A stretch of 64,000 nucleotides of DNA, taken from assembly GCF_000423705.1 (NCBI RefSeq), contig NZ_AUIM01000004.1, positions 310,001 to 374,000 on the forward strand, in the 5' to 3' direction. The position numbers and the translations under genes are program-made. Of the stretch, positions 26,290 through 36,141 are shown piece by piece. This stretch comes from Stappia stellulata DSM 5886 (GTDB taxonomy: Bacteria > Pseudomonadota > Alphaproteobacteria > Rhizobiales > Stappiaceae). Below the pieces are notes generated by a model. The model was not told the origin of the DNA and searched no databases. It was given only the letters and a program-made list of their open reading frames with translations. Position 1 is the first letter of the stretch; each line of letters starts with the position of its first letter.

Positions 26290-27555
26290 ATGCGCCAGCC
26301 GAAAATTCTCACCACGCTGAAAACCTACAGTTTGCCATTGTTCCTCGCCGACCTTCTGGCCGGCGTCACGGTTGCGATGGTGGCATTGCCGTTGAGCCTG
26401 GCGATCGCCATCGCCTCCGGCGCCTCCCCGGAAAAAGGCCTGGTCACGGCAATCGTCGCCGGCTTCATGATTTCGCTTTTCGGCGGAAGCCGGGTCCAGA
26501 TCGGCGGGCCGACCGGCGCCTTCATTGTCGTCGTGCACGCAATCATCGCAGATCACGGCTATGACGGACTGGTGCTCGCCACCTTCATGGCCGGTTTCAT
26601 TCTATTGATCGCCGGATACTTTCGGGCCGGCAATCTCATCGCCCATGTGCCGGAAGCGGTCGTCAACGGCTTCACCATCGGCATCGCCATCGTGATCGCC
26701 TTCAGCCAGCTCCCCGATTTTCTCGGACTGACGCTTCGCGACGCGCCGGCGGAGTTTCTGGACCGGCTGTCCGCCATTTGGTCCGCGCGCGACACTTTCG
26801 CCCCCTCTGCGCTGGGCGTGGCACTGGTCGCCGTTGCGCTGATCGTCGGCTTGCGCCGCCTCGCGCCGCGCTTTCCCGGTCTCATTGTCGCCGTCGGGGT
26901 GGCGTCGGGGCTGGTGGTGGTGTTCGCACTGCCGGTCGATACGCTCGACTCGCGGTTCGGCGCCCTGCCCTCAAGCCTGCCTCTTCCCGCACTTCCGACG
27001 ATTTCCGTCGACCGGATCGTCGAACTGCTGCCGTCCGCTTTCGTGATCGCCTTTCTGGCCGGGGTGGAATCGCTTCTTTCCGCGATGGTCGCCGACCGGA
27101 TGATCGAGGGCCGGCACCGCCCGAACGCGGAACTGACGGCGCAAGGTGCGGCAAACATCGCATCGGCGCTCTTCGCCGGCCTTCCCGCGACCGGGGCAAT
27201 TGCCCGCACGGCGACAAACATCAAGGCCGGCGGTCGCACGCCCGTTGCCGGCATCGTCCATGCCATGGTGATCCTGGCGGTGATGCTGCTCGCGGCGCCG
27301 ATGGCCGGCTATCTTGCCATGCCCGCCCTTGCAGCCCTGCTGATGGTGACGGCCTGGAACATGAGCGAGCCGCATCGCTGGTCCGCCTACGCGAAGGGTC
27401 CGGCCGCCGACACCGCGCTTCTGCTTCTCACGCTGGTGCTCACCGTTCTGGTCGACCTGACCGTGGCAATCGGCGTTGGCGTCACGCTCGGTCTAGCGTT
27501 GCGCGCCGTGAGCAAACGACGCGCGGACAACGACTGGACCCCGCCGGAGCGCTGA
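26290..27555 (+). CDS. SulP-family anion transporter without STAS domain
   Basis: About 421 residues with roughly 10 to 12 membrane segments. SulP marks are PKILTTLKTYSLPLFLADLLAG, ALPLSLAIAIASGASPEKGL, GGSRVQIGGPTGAF and ARTATNIKAGGRTPVAG. SulP proteins carry sulfate, bicarbonate or dicarboxylates; the substrate is not set by sequence. The protein ends right after the membrane domain, so the cytosolic STAS domain of most members is missing. An earlier ATG at 26233 would add 19 residues; neither start has a strong ribosome site. Confidence 0.87.
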   Translation: MRQPKILTTLKTYSLPLFLADLLAGVTVAMVALPLSLAIAIASGASPEKGLVTAIVAGFMISLFGGSRVQIGGPTGAFIVVVHAIIADHGYDGLVLATFMAGFILLIAGYFRAGNLIAHVPEAVVNGFTIGIAIVIAFSQLPDFLGLTLRDAPAEFLDRLSAIWSARDTFAPSALGVALVAVALIVGLRRLAPRFPGLIVAVGVASGLVVVFALPVDTLDSRFGALPSSLPLPALPTISVDRIVELLPSAFVIAFLAGVESLLSAMVADRMIEGRHRPNAELTAQGAANIASALFAGLPATGAIARTATNIKAGGRTPVAGIVHAMVILAVMLLAAPMAGYLAMPALAALLMVTAWNMSEPHRWSAYAKGPAADTALLLLTLVLTVLVDLTVAIGVGVTLGLALRAVSKRRADNDWTPPER

Positions 27556-27567
27556 CCATCTCGCCGG

Positions 27568-28305
27568 TTACTTGCCGGAAGCCGCCTGACGTTTCGCCTT
27601 GCGCCGCGAGGCGGCCAGAATGTTGATGACCTCGACGCCGGCCGAAAACGCCATGGCGAAGTAGATGTAGCCGCGCGGGATATGAAACCCCAGGCCGTCG
27701 GCAATCAGCGCGACGCCGATCAGAAGCAGGAAGGCAAGCGCCAGCATCTTGGTCGTCGGATGCTTCTGCACGAAATCGGAGATCGGTCCGGACGCGACAT
27801 ACATCGCGATCATCGCGATCACCACGGCGGCAACCATCACCTCGATATGTTCGGCCATGCCGATGGCGGTGACGATGGAATCCACCGAAAAAACCATGTC
27901 GATGACGATGATCTGCGCAATGACCGCGCCGAAACCGGCCGCGACCGCGGTTCCCGTCTCGTCATGCGCGCCCTCGATCCCCTTGTGGATCTCGTGGGTG
28001 GCCTTCACCAGCAGGAAGAGACCGCCGGCAAGCAAGATAAGGTCGCGCCAGGAGATCGCCTCGCCCAGCACCGAAAAGACCGGCGCGGTCAGGCCGATCA
28101 GCAGCGTCAGAACGGAGAGGAGCGCAATGCGGAAGATCAGCGCCAGCGCCAGTCCGATCTGGCGGGCGCGCTTTGCGGTCTTCGGCTCCAGCCGGGCGAC
28201 GATGACGGAAATGAAGATGATGTTGTCGATACCGAGGACGATTTCCATCACCGTCAGGGTGAGAAGGCTCGCCCAGACGGCCGGATCGGAGAGCAGGTCG
28301 ATCAT
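27568..28305 (-). CDS. TerC-family integral membrane protein
   Basis: A 245-residue protein with about seven membrane segments. The TerC motifs are visible: VLGIDNIIFISVIVARL with the acidic Asp and Asn in a helix, and IVIDMVFSVDSIVTAIGM. TerC/YkoY-type proteins are linked to manganese or other metal export, including during protein secretion in some bacteria; that role is family knowledge and not shown here. It is convergent with the SulP gene, 12 bp away. Confidence 0.87.
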   Translation of the reverse strand: MIDLLSDPAVWASLLTLTVMEIVLGIDNIIFISVIVARLEPKTAKRARQIGLALALIFRIALLSVLTLLIGLTAPVFSVLGEAISWRDLILLAGGLFLLVKATHEIHKGIEGAHDETGTAVAAGFGAVIAQIIVIDMVFSVDSIVTAIGMAEHIEVMVAAVVIAMIAMYVASGPISDFVQKHPTTKMLALAFLLLIGVALIADGLGFHIPRGYIYFAMAFSAGVEVINILAASRRKAKRQAASGK

Positions 28306-28400
28306 GGAAGTGCCTCATGCGTCACGGGCGTGGCTCACGCCTCGGCGGCCGGCCGCCCGGTGTTCGCCACACCGCGAGCGCAGGCCCGGATCGGTTTGGA

Positions 28401-29141
28401 TCAGCGAAGTGCGTCGAGGAACTGCTGGACGGCCGAAACCAGAAGAAGATAGATGCTGGACCCCGCCAGCAGCCATTTCGCAAGGCCCTCCGCCGACAGG
28501 CCGTTGACGATCGCAAGTCCTGCGCCGATGAACCAGAGCAGTGTGACGAAGAGCGTGAGCGGCCGCCAGCGCGCGACGCGCACCGGGTGCACAAAGCGGA
28601 TCGGCGCGAAGGTCAAAGCGCACAGGACGAAGATGCTGACGATCGTGAAAACTTCGGAGGACGACAGCACCATCAGTCCGAAAACCGCCATGTTCCAGCC
28701 GGTCGGGAACCCCATGAAGGAGCCGTCCGGCTGTTTCATCCCATTGTTGGCGAAATACAGCGCCCCGGTGAAAACGATCAGCCCGCCGCAGATCCAGTTC
28801 CACGGCGACGAGACCATGCCGCTGCCTGCAAGGGCGAAGGCCGGCAAAAAGACGTAGGTCGCGTAGTCGATGACGAAATCGAGGGAGGCACCCGACCATT
28901 GCGGCATGCGGTTTGCGATGTCGAACCGCCGCGCCAGCGGGCCGTCGATCCCGTCAATGACCAGGGCAAGCCCGAGCCAGACGAAAAGCATCGCCCAGTC
29001 GCCTTGCGCACCGGCGAGAAGCGCCAGCAGTGCGACCGGCGCGCCAAGCGCTGTCAGGATGTGGATCAAAAACAGCGGGTGCGCGCTTTTCAGCCGCTGC
29101 GTCACGCCCGTCTCCGGATCCGCCAACTTGCCTTTCGCCAC
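28401..29141 (-). CDS. pcs: Phosphatidylcholine synthase
   Basis: A 246-residue membrane protein with eight helices. It condenses CDP-diacylglycerol with choline to phosphatidylcholine. The CDP-alcohol phosphotransferase motif is DGIDGPLARRFDIANR with a wider gap before GASLDFVIDYATY, as in rhizobial Pcs (D-G-x2-D-G-x2-A-R, then G-x3-D-x3-D). The remaining sequence, FLPAFALAG and NNGMKQPDGSFMGFP, also fits Pcs. Monocistronic on the minus strand. Confidence 0.92.
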   Translation of the reverse strand: MAKGKLADPETGVTQRLKSAHPLFLIHILTALGAPVALLALLAGAQGDWAMLFVWLGLALVIDGIDGPLARRFDIANRMPQWSGASLDFVIDYATYVFLPAFALAGSGMVSSPWNWICGGLIVFTGALYFANNGMKQPDGSFMGFPTGWNMAVFGLMVLSSSEVFTIVSIFVLCALTFAPIRFVHPVRVARWRPLTLFVTLLWFIGAGLAIVNGLSAEGLAKWLLAGSSIYLLLVSAVQQFLDALR

Positions 29142-29289
29142 CGGCGTCGCCTCATGTCATGCCGGCCGCAAACCGGCGCGGGCCTTGGAATTCCCCCAGC
29201 CCTTTCGTATGCCTTCAACTGAGGCGATCTGCAACCGAACTCATGCGTTTTTGCCCGAATCGTCAAGCGGAATACGCCGAAACCGGCCG

Positions 29290-30240
29290 CTACGCCGCCA
29301 AAAGGGCCTGCCCGGCATCGGAAAGCGCGAGCACGAAGAGCCCCCAGGCAACCAGGAAAATCCCGATCGCGCGCGGAATCCAGAGCCGATGCACGGTCTT
29401 TTCAAGCGCCATCAGGAAGCCCAGCACGGCAATCCACACGACATTCATGATCCCGACCGCGAACATCACCGTCATCAATGCCCAGCAACAGCCCAGACAC
29501 AACAGCCCCTGGATGATGCCCAAGCGGTAGACCGCACCATAGCCTTCGGGCCGGCGCTCCATGAAAAACGGAATCGGTCGTTGGCAACGCAACAGACAAG
29601 CCAATTTGGCCGGCGTGAACTGATAGATCCCGGCGGCGATCAGCGTGGTTCCGGCGAGCACCATGGTCGCCGGCGACATCATCGGAGACATCATCCGCGC
29701 CGCCGTCAGCGCTCCCTGCGCCGCGGTCGCCAGCACGCCGTAGCCGACCCAGACCGAAAGATACCCCAGCGCAAGCACGACAACGGGGGGCGTCCGGCGC
29801 GCGCTGCCGCGCATCGGTTGCGGCAGTTCGGCAAAGGAGGCGATCATCGGCGCGGCACTCGGCAGCATCATCGCCAGCGCCATCATCACCCACATCACGA
29901 AGACCAGCCAGGCGTCCGACAGGCTCCAGACCTCTGAGGCCGGCATTCCGAAGGTCGTTGTGCCCTCCGGCAGACAGATGATCGCAAGTGCCGCGCGCGC
30001 CTCCGCCGGCAGGCCGGCGAAGATGTTGAAACTGTTGAAAAACGCCATCCCCGGCCCGAGCTCGCTCATGTCCATCGCCGGAACCATGTCGGCGACCATC
30101 GCCGCCAGGTAGATCCAGCCCGCCGCCGCGGCAAGCCCGACGGCCAGAAAGACGGCGAGGCGCGGACGGCGCGCGAGCGAACGAAGCGGATGCACGACAC
30201 CAGCGTCAGCAGACGCGGTCTTTTCCGGAAAAGCGTTCAT
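29290..30240 (-). CDS. DUF2182 integral membrane protein
   Basis: A 316-residue predicted metal-binding membrane protein. It has about six helices, a signature WLVFVMWVMMALAMMLPSAAPMI, and AARMMSPMMSPATMVLAG with repeated methionine, then YQFTPAKLACLLRCQRP and RLGIIQGLLCLGCCWALM. The methionine and cysteine pattern suggests copper handling, as proposed for this family. The start at MNAFPEK is the first ATG inside the reading frame; an earlier ATG adds 14 residues. Divergent from the UbiH-like gene. Confidence 0.8.
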   Translation of the reverse strand: MNAFPEKTASADAGVVHPLRSLARRPRLAVFLAVGLAAAAGWIYLAAMVADMVPAMDMSELGPGMAFFNSFNIFAGLPAEARAALAIICLPEGTTTFGMPASEVWSLSDAWLVFVMWVMMALAMMLPSAAPMIASFAELPQPMRGSARRTPPVVVLALGYLSVWVGYGVLATAAQGALTAARMMSPMMSPATMVLAGTTLIAAGIYQFTPAKLACLLRCQRPIPFFMERRPEGYGAVYRLGIIQGLLCLGCCWALMTVMFAVGIMNVVWIAVLGFLMALEKTVHRLWIPRAIGIFLVAWGLFVLALSDAGQALLAA

Positions 30241-30439
30241 TGTTCGCCCTTGTCCCCGACCCTTTTCAACCGATGCCGGCATGGGTCGTTACGATTGTGC
30301 CGCCGCTTTACCATCCCTGTCGGCGGAATCGGATACGAATGCCTACGGATGCGACCTTATGCGCGTGCCGCGAACTTGCAAATTCGCCCGCGCGCGTCAT
30401 CTTGACGGGCAAGGCATGCCCCCGCAACGGAGACTTCTC

Positions 30440-31687
30440 ATGGCCAGACGTGCAAGCGCCGCCGCGCCCGATACCGCCAAGACGCCGACGCAGGTGGATG
30501 CCGCCGTTATCGGTGCCGGCCCGTCGGGCATGGCAATGGCGCTCCTGCTCGCGCGCCACGGCTTCAGGACCGCCTTGATCGCCCCGGGCGCAATGGCGGA
30601 TGACGACCGCACCACAGCGCTGCTGGAATCGTCTGTCGAGATGTTGCGCACGCTCGATCTTTGGGCGGCGATCGAACCCCATACGGCCGCACTCCGTCAC
30701 ATGCGCATCGTCGACGGCACGGGACGGCTGATCCGCGCGCCCGAGGTCGTGTTCGATGCCTCCGAACTGGAACTGCCCGCCTTCGGCTACAACATCGAGA
30801 ATCGCGATCTCAACCGCGAGCTCGCAAAAGCCTGCGCCGATGAACCGGACCTTCTGCGCATCGAGGCAAGGCTTGCGTCCCTCACGCCACTGGCCGACCG
30901 GGCGGAACTGACCACCGACACCGGCGAAACCATCGTCGCGCGGCTCGCTGTCGGTGCGGACGGACGCAATTCCCCGGTCCGCGCAGCCGCCGGCATCGCG
31001 GTCAAGGACTGGCGTTATCCACAATCGGCACTCGTCCTGACGCTTGAGCATGGGGTTCCGCACCACAATCACTCGACCGAGTTTCACACCCCCTCCGGCC
31101 CCTTCACGCTGGTGCCGCTCAAGGGACGCAAGTCCTCGCTGGTCTGCGTTGTTTCGCCAGAGGATGCCGATTATCTCGCCGCCCTCGATGACGCGGCCCT
31201 TGCGGTTGAGCTGGAGCGTCGCTCGGCCTCGGTTCTCGGCAAGATGACGGTCGTGGGAAAGCGCCAGATCTATCCGCTCGGCGGATTGACCGCGCGCACC
31301 GTCGCGGCGAACCGCTGCGCGCTTGTCGGGGAAGCCGCGCATGTGTTTCCGCCCATCGGCGCACAGGGGCTCAATCTCGGCCTGCGCGATGTCGCAGCTC
31401 TTGGCGAGGTGCTGGTCGCCGCACGCAGGCGCGGCGAGGATATCGGGTCCAACGGGGCTCTTCAGGCATATGAACGCGCCCGTCGTCCCGACATCGCCAC
31501 GCGCACGACCGCTGTCGACCTGCTCAACCGTTCGCTCCTGAGCGATCTGCTTCCGGTCCAGGCATTGCGAAGCGTCGGCCTTTATCTCGCCGGACGCATC
31601 CCGCCGCTGCGCAGGCTGATGATGCGCGAGGGCATCGCGCCGGTGATGGCACGCCCGCGACTGATGCGCGGCCTGTCGCTGCGATAG
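30440..31687 (+). CDS. UbiH/VisC-family FAD monooxygenase (ubiquinone hydroxylase)
   Basis: A 415-residue flavin hydroxylase. FAD contacts are VDAAVIGAGPSGMAMALLLA (dinucleotide motif), LAVGADGRNSPVRAAAG (DG motif) and ALVGEAAHVFPPIGAQGLN (GD-type motif with the family GEAAH). These match the UbiH/UbiF/UbiL enzymes that hydroxylate the ubiquinone ring. The ATG at 30440 follows GGAG at 30429-30432. A single alphaproteobacterial genome may have several paralogues, so the ring position cannot be fixed. Confidence 0.9.
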   Translation: MARRASAAAPDTAKTPTQVDAAVIGAGPSGMAMALLLARHGFRTALIAPGAMADDDRTTALLESSVEMLRTLDLWAAIEPHTAALRHMRIVDGTGRLIRAPEVVFDASELELPAFGYNIENRDLNRELAKACADEPDLLRIEARLASLTPLADRAELTTDTGETIVARLAVGADGRNSPVRAAAGIAVKDWRYPQSALVLTLEHGVPHHNHSTEFHTPSGPFTLVPLKGRKSSLVCVVSPEDADYLAALDDAALAVELERRSASVLGKMTVVGKRQIYPLGGLTARTVAANRCALVGEAAHVFPPIGAQGLNLGLRDVAALGEVLVAARRRGEDIGSNGALQAYERARRPDIATRTTAVDLLNRSLLSDLLPVQALRSVGLYLAGRIPPLRRLMMREGIAPVMARPRLMRGLSLR

Positions 31688-31700
31688 TCCTGACCCGGAC

Positions 31701-32783
31701 TCAGGACGGATCGGCTGTCCCGGCACTGCCGCGAAACGCGCGGTCGATGGGCACGACCGTCGCCGGGATCGGCGTTTCGCCGGCTTGCACCGTGAAGTCG
31801 AACAGCCCGCGCTCCTGAAAATGCGGATCGCGGAACGCGTCCTCCAGCGTGGCAACCGGCGTGGCGCAGCAATCGGCCCGCGCCAGGATCGGCGCCCATT
31901 CGGCTGCGGTGCGGGTGGCGATACGGGCCGCCATTGCTTTCGCACAGGCGTCCGGATCGGTCTTGTCGTCGCGCTGCGCCTCCGGCAGCTCCACAGCGTC
32001 ACAAAGCGCCTGCCAGAACTTCTCCTCCAATGCGCCCACAGCGATCAGGTGGCCGTCGGCCGCCGGATAGAGCCTGTAGCGCGGCGAAGCCCCGGTAAGC
32101 AGGTCGGCGCCATTGGTCGGTGCGCGCCCGAGCGCGGTAAGTTGCGCCTGCGCGAAGAGCGCGAAGGTGAACATCGCATCGCACATGGCGATATCCAGCC
32201 GGCTGCCCCTCCCCGTCCTGTCCCGCTGGAGGAGCGCAAGCAGGATGTTGATCACCGCCGGAAAGCTCCCGCCGCCGATGTCGGCAAGCTGGGCCGGCGG
32301 CAACACCGGACTTTCAGGCGGTCCGCAGGACAGCGCCAAAAGTCCCGTCAGGGCCATGTAGTTGACGTCGTGACCGGCGTCGATCGCACGCGGTCCGCAC
32401 TGTCCGAACCCGGTGATGGAACAATGAATCAGCCGCGGGTTGCGCGCGCACAAGTCATCGGCCCCCAAGCCGAGGCGTGCCATCACGCCCGGCCGGAACT
32501 GCTCGACCACGATGTCCGCCGTATCGACAAGATCGAAAACCTGTTGGCGGGCTTCGGGGGCCTTGAGATCGAGCTCGACGCAGCGCTTGCCGCGATTGAG
32601 CATGGCAAAGAGCGTGCCGATATTGCCGGAGCGCGGGGGAAAGAAACGCATGTCCTCGCCGCCGGGACGTTCCACCTTGATCACGGTGGCGCCGGCCTCC
32701 GCGAGCATGAGCGTGGCAAGCGGACCGGGCAGCAAGGTGCTGAAATCGACCACCGTCACACCGGAAAGCGGTTGTTCGTTCAT
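31701..32783 (-). CDS. CaiB/BaiF family III CoA-transferase, alpha-methylacyl-CoA racemase-like
   Basis: A 360-residue protein. It has the family III fold features GVTVVDFSTLLPGPLATLML, EAGATVIKVERPGGEDMR, KRCVELDLKAPEAR and QFRPGVMARLGLG. The pattern GHDVNYMALTG and ADIGGGSFPAV matches alpha-methylacyl-CoA racemase, where that His and that Asp act as the acid/base pair. It might epimerise 2-methylacyl-CoA in beta-oxidation or transfer CoA. The start is the first ATG (MNEQPLSG). Next to the AEC transporter gene on the same strand. Confidence 0.87.
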   Translation of the reverse strand: MNEQPLSGVTVVDFSTLLPGPLATLMLAEAGATVIKVERPGGEDMRFFPPRSGNIGTLFAMLNRGKRCVELDLKAPEARQQVFDLVDTADIVVEQFRPGVMARLGLGADDLCARNPRLIHCSITGFGQCGPRAIDAGHDVNYMALTGLLALSCGPPESPVLPPAQLADIGGGSFPAVINILLALLQRDRTGRGSRLDIAMCDAMFTFALFAQAQLTALGRAPTNGADLLTGASPRYRLYPAADGHLIAVGALEEKFWQALCDAVELPEAQRDDKTDPDACAKAMAARIATRTAAEWAPILARADCCATPVATLEDAFRDPHFQERGLFDFTVQAGETPIPATVVPIDRAFRGSAGTADPS

Positions 32784-32812
32784 GGCCGGACCTCGCGCGA
32801 AACCTGGCATTG

Positions 32813-33766
32813 CTACTTCAGCGGCAACAGCCCTTCGGTGATCAGGTAGATAAAGGCGGAGACGGTCACCGTCGAGGCGATGGTGCCGATCAGGATCGCG
32901 CTCGAGGCCCGCTGGACGTAGACATTGTACTGCTGCGCAATGACAAAGACATTCGCCGCCGGCGGCAGACATGCCATCAGGACAGCCGTCGCGACCCAGG
33001 CCGGATCGAAGCCCCCGACCCAGTTCAGCAACAGCAGCACGATGATCGGATGCACCACCAGCTTGACCAAAAGCACGACCGGAAGCTCCAGTGGCGTTCT
33101 CCCCAGCGGCTGAAGCGCGACCGTGACGCCCATCGCGAAAAGCGCACAGGGCGCGGCCGCATTGCTGAGGAAGGTCAGCAGGGTGTCGATCGCCTGAGGC
33201 GGCTGGAACTCGACCGCTGCCGCCAGGACACCCGCGATGGTCGCAAGAATGAAGGGGTGGGTGAAAATGCGGCGCAACACGGTCAGGGCGGTTGCGAGCG
33301 GAGGCTCGTTCTCCGTCCCGCCGATTGCCATCATCAGCGGCGCCAGCGTGAAGAGCAGGATGTTGTCGAAGCAGAAAACCAGCGCGGTCGGCACGGCTGC
33401 GGCGGGACCGAGCACGGCCAAGGTCAGGCCCGGCCCCATGTAGCCGATGTTGGAATAGGAACCGGCGAGCGCCTGGATCGTTGCCTCGGGAATGTTGCCG
33501 CGCGAGGCGAACACGCCAACGCAAAAGGCGACCGCAAAGGCGCAATAAGTGGCAAAGGTCGTGGCGGCCACATATCCGATGTTGGTGAGTTCCTCGATCG
33601 GCGTCTTGGCGAGCAGGCGGAAAAACAGCGCCGGAAGCGCGATGTAAATGATGAAGAACTGCATCCAGGCCAGCCCCTCGGCCGGAATCTTCTTCAATTT
33701 GCCTGCGGCTATGCCAAGAAAGATCAGGCCGAAGAAAGGCAGCGCCAGAGAAATTACGTTTTCCAT
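32813..33766 (-). CDS. AEC-family (auxin efflux carrier-like) transporter
   Basis: A 317-residue membrane protein with about ten helices. Characteristic features are GLIFLGIAAGKLKKIP near the start, GSYSNIGYMGPGLTL in the middle and FVIAQQYNVYVQRASSAILIGT toward the end. AEC proteins include malonate and other organic-acid carriers; the substrate is unknown. It lies 30 bp upstream of the CoA-transferase gene and is likely co-transcribed. Confidence 0.88.
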   Translation of the reverse strand: MENVISLALPFFGLIFLGIAAGKLKKIPAEGLAWMQFFIIYIALPALFFRLLAKTPIEELTNIGYVAATTFATYCAFAVAFCVGVFASRGNIPEATIQALAGSYSNIGYMGPGLTLAVLGPAAAVPTALVFCFDNILLFTLAPLMMAIGGTENEPPLATALTVLRRIFTHPFILATIAGVLAAAVEFQPPQAIDTLLTFLSNAAAPCALFAMGVTVALQPLGRTPLELPVVLLVKLVVHPIIVLLLLNWVGGFDPAWVATAVLMACLPPAANVFVIAQQYNVYVQRASSAILIGTIASTVTVSAFIYLITEGLLPLK

Positions 33767-33918
33767 CGGGGTCTCCAGCGGACCGGGCGGGCGTCCAAAG
33801 AGCGCCCATGTTGCCTTCGTCCCGGCGCTTGGTTAATCACCGCAGGCCTAACGGGTTCGCGGATGCGGGTCAACGCTGGCCGGACGCCACCAGAAACAAG
33901 GGACTGTTTGCGCGCAAC

Positions 33919-34836
33919 ATGATGGCAAGACGGCAAATCAACGGCCCGGATGGGGATGCTCCTGCCCGGCTGCCCCTCCTTCTTCGCTTGCGACATGCGA
34001 GCGAATGGGCGGGCCTTTCCGCAGTGCTGGCACTCTTTCGTTTGTTGCCGCCGACCGTCGCCGCCCGGGTGATGGGCAAGGCATGGCGCATGCTTGCGCC
34101 GTTCAACAAGCGCCATGAGCGCGCCCTGAAAAACCTCGAGCGCGCCCTGCCCGACCTGACCGCACCCCAGCGCGAACGCATTGCCCGCGACATGTGGGAG
34201 AACCTGGGGCGTATCGCGGCCGAGACCCTTCAGCTCGACCGGATCGTCGCGGACCCGACGCGCTTCGAATATGATCTGGACGACGTGAAAAAGGTCGTTG
34301 GCGACGGAGGCGCGGTGGTCGTTTCCATGCACGCCGGCAATTGGGAAGTGACGGCGATGGGCGCCCTCGCCTGCGACTGGGAACCGGTCGGAGTCTACAA
34401 GAAACTATCCAACAGGCGCACCGAATCCATCCTTTACGGGCTTCGCAGCCGCCTCTATCCGGGCGGTTTGCTCCCGAAGGGACACGACACCGCCCGCCGG
34501 CTGCTGGCCATGACGCGCGGCGGCGGGCGCATCGCGATGCTGGCGGATCTTCAGGACCGTCGGGGCACGGTGCTTCCCTTTTTCGGCAACGACGCCTATG
34601 CAACGCTGTTTCCCGCCTCCATCGCCTGTGCTGCCAGGGTCCCGATGATCGCCTGTCGCGTGGTCCGCTTGCCCGAGAGCCGGTTTCGGATCGAGGCGCG
34701 CGTTCTGGAATTCGAGCGCACCGGAGATCGAAAGCGCGATGCGGAAAATGCGACCCGGGCCTATCACGCGCTGTTTGAGACCTGGATTCGCGAACATCCG
34801 TCGCAATGGATGTGGATCACGCGCAAATGGGCCTGA
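33919..34836 (+). CDS. Lipid A biosynthesis-type lauroyl/myristoyl acyltransferase (LPLAT family)
   Basis: About 305 residues. It is a member of the HtrB/LpxL group: the HX4E active site appears as HAGNWE, followed by ACDWEPVGVYKKLSNRR, LLPKGHDTARRLL and the glycine box GGRIAMLADLQDRRGT. The last part HPSQWMWITRKW is the conserved C-terminus. Acyl chain length is not inferable. An in-frame start 37 codons upstream is possible, but the stretch between does not look like a signal or membrane anchor; ATG pairs at 33919 and 33922 compete. Confidence 0.85.
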   Translation: MMARRQINGPDGDAPARLPLLLRLRHASEWAGLSAVLALFRLLPPTVAARVMGKAWRMLAPFNKRHERALKNLERALPDLTAPQRERIARDMWENLGRIAAETLQLDRIVADPTRFEYDLDDVKKVVGDGGAVVVSMHAGNWEVTAMGALACDWEPVGVYKKLSNRRTESILYGLRSRLYPGGLLPKGHDTARRLLAMTRGGGRIAMLADLQDRRGTVLPFFGNDAYATLFPASIACAARVPMIACRVVRLPESRFRIEARVLEFERTGDRKRDAENATRAYHALFETWIREHPSQWMWITRKWA

Positions 34837-34957
34837 CTGGCCGACCGGGAAGCGCACGCCAGTACATCCCATGATCTATATGCACTGCAGCAATTTGCGT
34901 TTAGTCTCTCCGCAATGACAGGAGCGGGCCGCGCCGGCTCCGATCAAAACCTGTATC

Positions 34958-34966
34958 GGGAGGAAG
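34958..34966 (+). promoter_or_regulatory. Strong ribosome binding site that selects a TTG start
   Basis: GGGAGGAAG sits two bases upstream of TTG 34969-34971. The only other candidate, ATG 34915, lacks a matching site, so TTG is favoured for the CitE/HpcH-like gene. Confidence 0.7.
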
Positions 34967-34968
34967 AC

Positions 34969-36009
34969 TTGAAGACACCGCGCGCGTTTTATCAACCGCT
35001 GGCGATCGGCGCCCCCGCTCCCTTGCGCGACCTGCCCGTGCGACTGGAGCGCATGATCCACTTCGTTCCCCCGCATGTGGAAAAGATGCGAGCCAAGGTT
35101 CCGGACCTCGTCTCGAAGGTCGATGTCGTGCTCGGCAACCTGGAAGATGCCATCCCCGCCGATCAGAAGGAGGCCGCGCGCCGGGGCTTCATCCAGATGG
35201 CGCGCGAGACCGATTTCAAGACGACCGGTCTGTGGACACGCATCAACTGCCTCAACAGCCCCTGGGTGCTGGACGACCTGGTCGAGATCGTCACCCAGGT
35301 CGGCGACAAACTCGACGTTGTTATGCTTCCCAAGGTCGAAGGTCCCTGGGACATTCACTACATCGACCAGCTTCTTGCGCAGCTCGAAGCCCGCGCCGGC
35401 GTCACCCGTCCGATCATGGTGCATGCCATTCTGGAGACGGCCGAGGGCGTGAAGAACGTCGACGCCATCGCAACGGCAAGCCCGCGCATGCACGGCATGA
35501 GCCTGGGCCCCGCCGACCTCGCGGCGTCACGGGCAATGAAGACCACGCGGGTCGGTGGCGGTCATCCCGACTATGCGGTTCTGTCCGACGAAGCCGGCGC
35601 GACCTCCCGCACCGCTTATCAGCAGGATTTGTGGCACTATACGGTGGCGAAGATGGTCGATGCCTGCATGTCCGCCGGCATCAAGGCGTTCTACGGGCCC
35701 TTCGGCGATTTTTCCGATGCCGCCGCGTGCGAGGCCCAGTTCCGCAACGCCTTCCTGATGGGCTGCGCCGGCGCCTGGTCGCTGCATCCGAACCAGATCG
35801 ACATCGCCAAGCGGGTGTTCAGCCCGGAGCCGAGGGAAGTCGCCTTCGCCCTGCGCATCCTGGAGGCCATGCCCGACGGAACCGGCGCGGTGATGATCGA
35901 CGGCAAGATGCAGGACGACGCCACCTGGAAGCAGGCAAAGGTAATCGTCGATCTTGCACGCATCGTCGCCGCCAAGGACCCGGATCTGGCCGAACTCTAC
36001 GGTTTGTAG
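34969..36009 (+). CDS. HpcH/HpaI aldolase / citrate lyase beta-type protein (CoA ester lyase)
   Basis: About 346 residues in the CitE/HpcH fold. It holds [15 protein letters not shown], the Mg-binding [15 protein letters not shown] (conserved Glu-Asp), [28 protein letters not shown] and an ETAEGV motif, then [18 protein letters not shown] and [19 protein letters not shown]. The family cleaves CoA esters of malate-type acids or related aldols; a single reaction cannot be named, and the length exceeds typical Mcl (about 320). Start chosen by the strong ribosome site; the encoded Leu (TTG) is read as Met. Confidence 0.85.
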   Translation: MKTPRAFYQPLAIGAPAPLRDLPVRLERMIHFVPPHVEKMRAKVPDLVSKVDVVLGNLEDAIPADQKEAARRGFIQMARETDFKTTGLWTRINCLNSPWVLDDLVEIVTQVGDKLDVVMLPKVEGPWDIHYIDQLLAQLEARAGVTRPIMVHAILETAEGVKNVDAIATASPRMHGMSLGPADLAASRAMKTTRVGGGHPDYAVLSDEAGATSRTAYQQDLWHYTVAKMVDACMSAGIKAFYGPFGDFSDAAACEAQFRNAFLMGCAGAWSLHPNQIDIAKRVFSPEPREVAFALRILEAMPDGTGAVMIDGKMQDDATWKQAKVIVDLARIVAAKDPDLAELYGL

Positions 36010-36141
36010 CGTCGGCTCACGCCCGTCCGCTGCCGGGCTTTTGCCGCCGGCCGCGGAACGTACTCGGCTTCACGGGGGCATGACGGCTTGTCACGCGCCG
36101 TGCAAAAGCGTATGCGCAGGGCAATGTGCAATTGAACAAAG

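Noticed and set aside
32784-33809. Upstream extension of the CoA-transferase frame
   Set aside because: It runs through the AEC transporter gene in another frame and has no similarity; the CoA-transferase starts at 32783.
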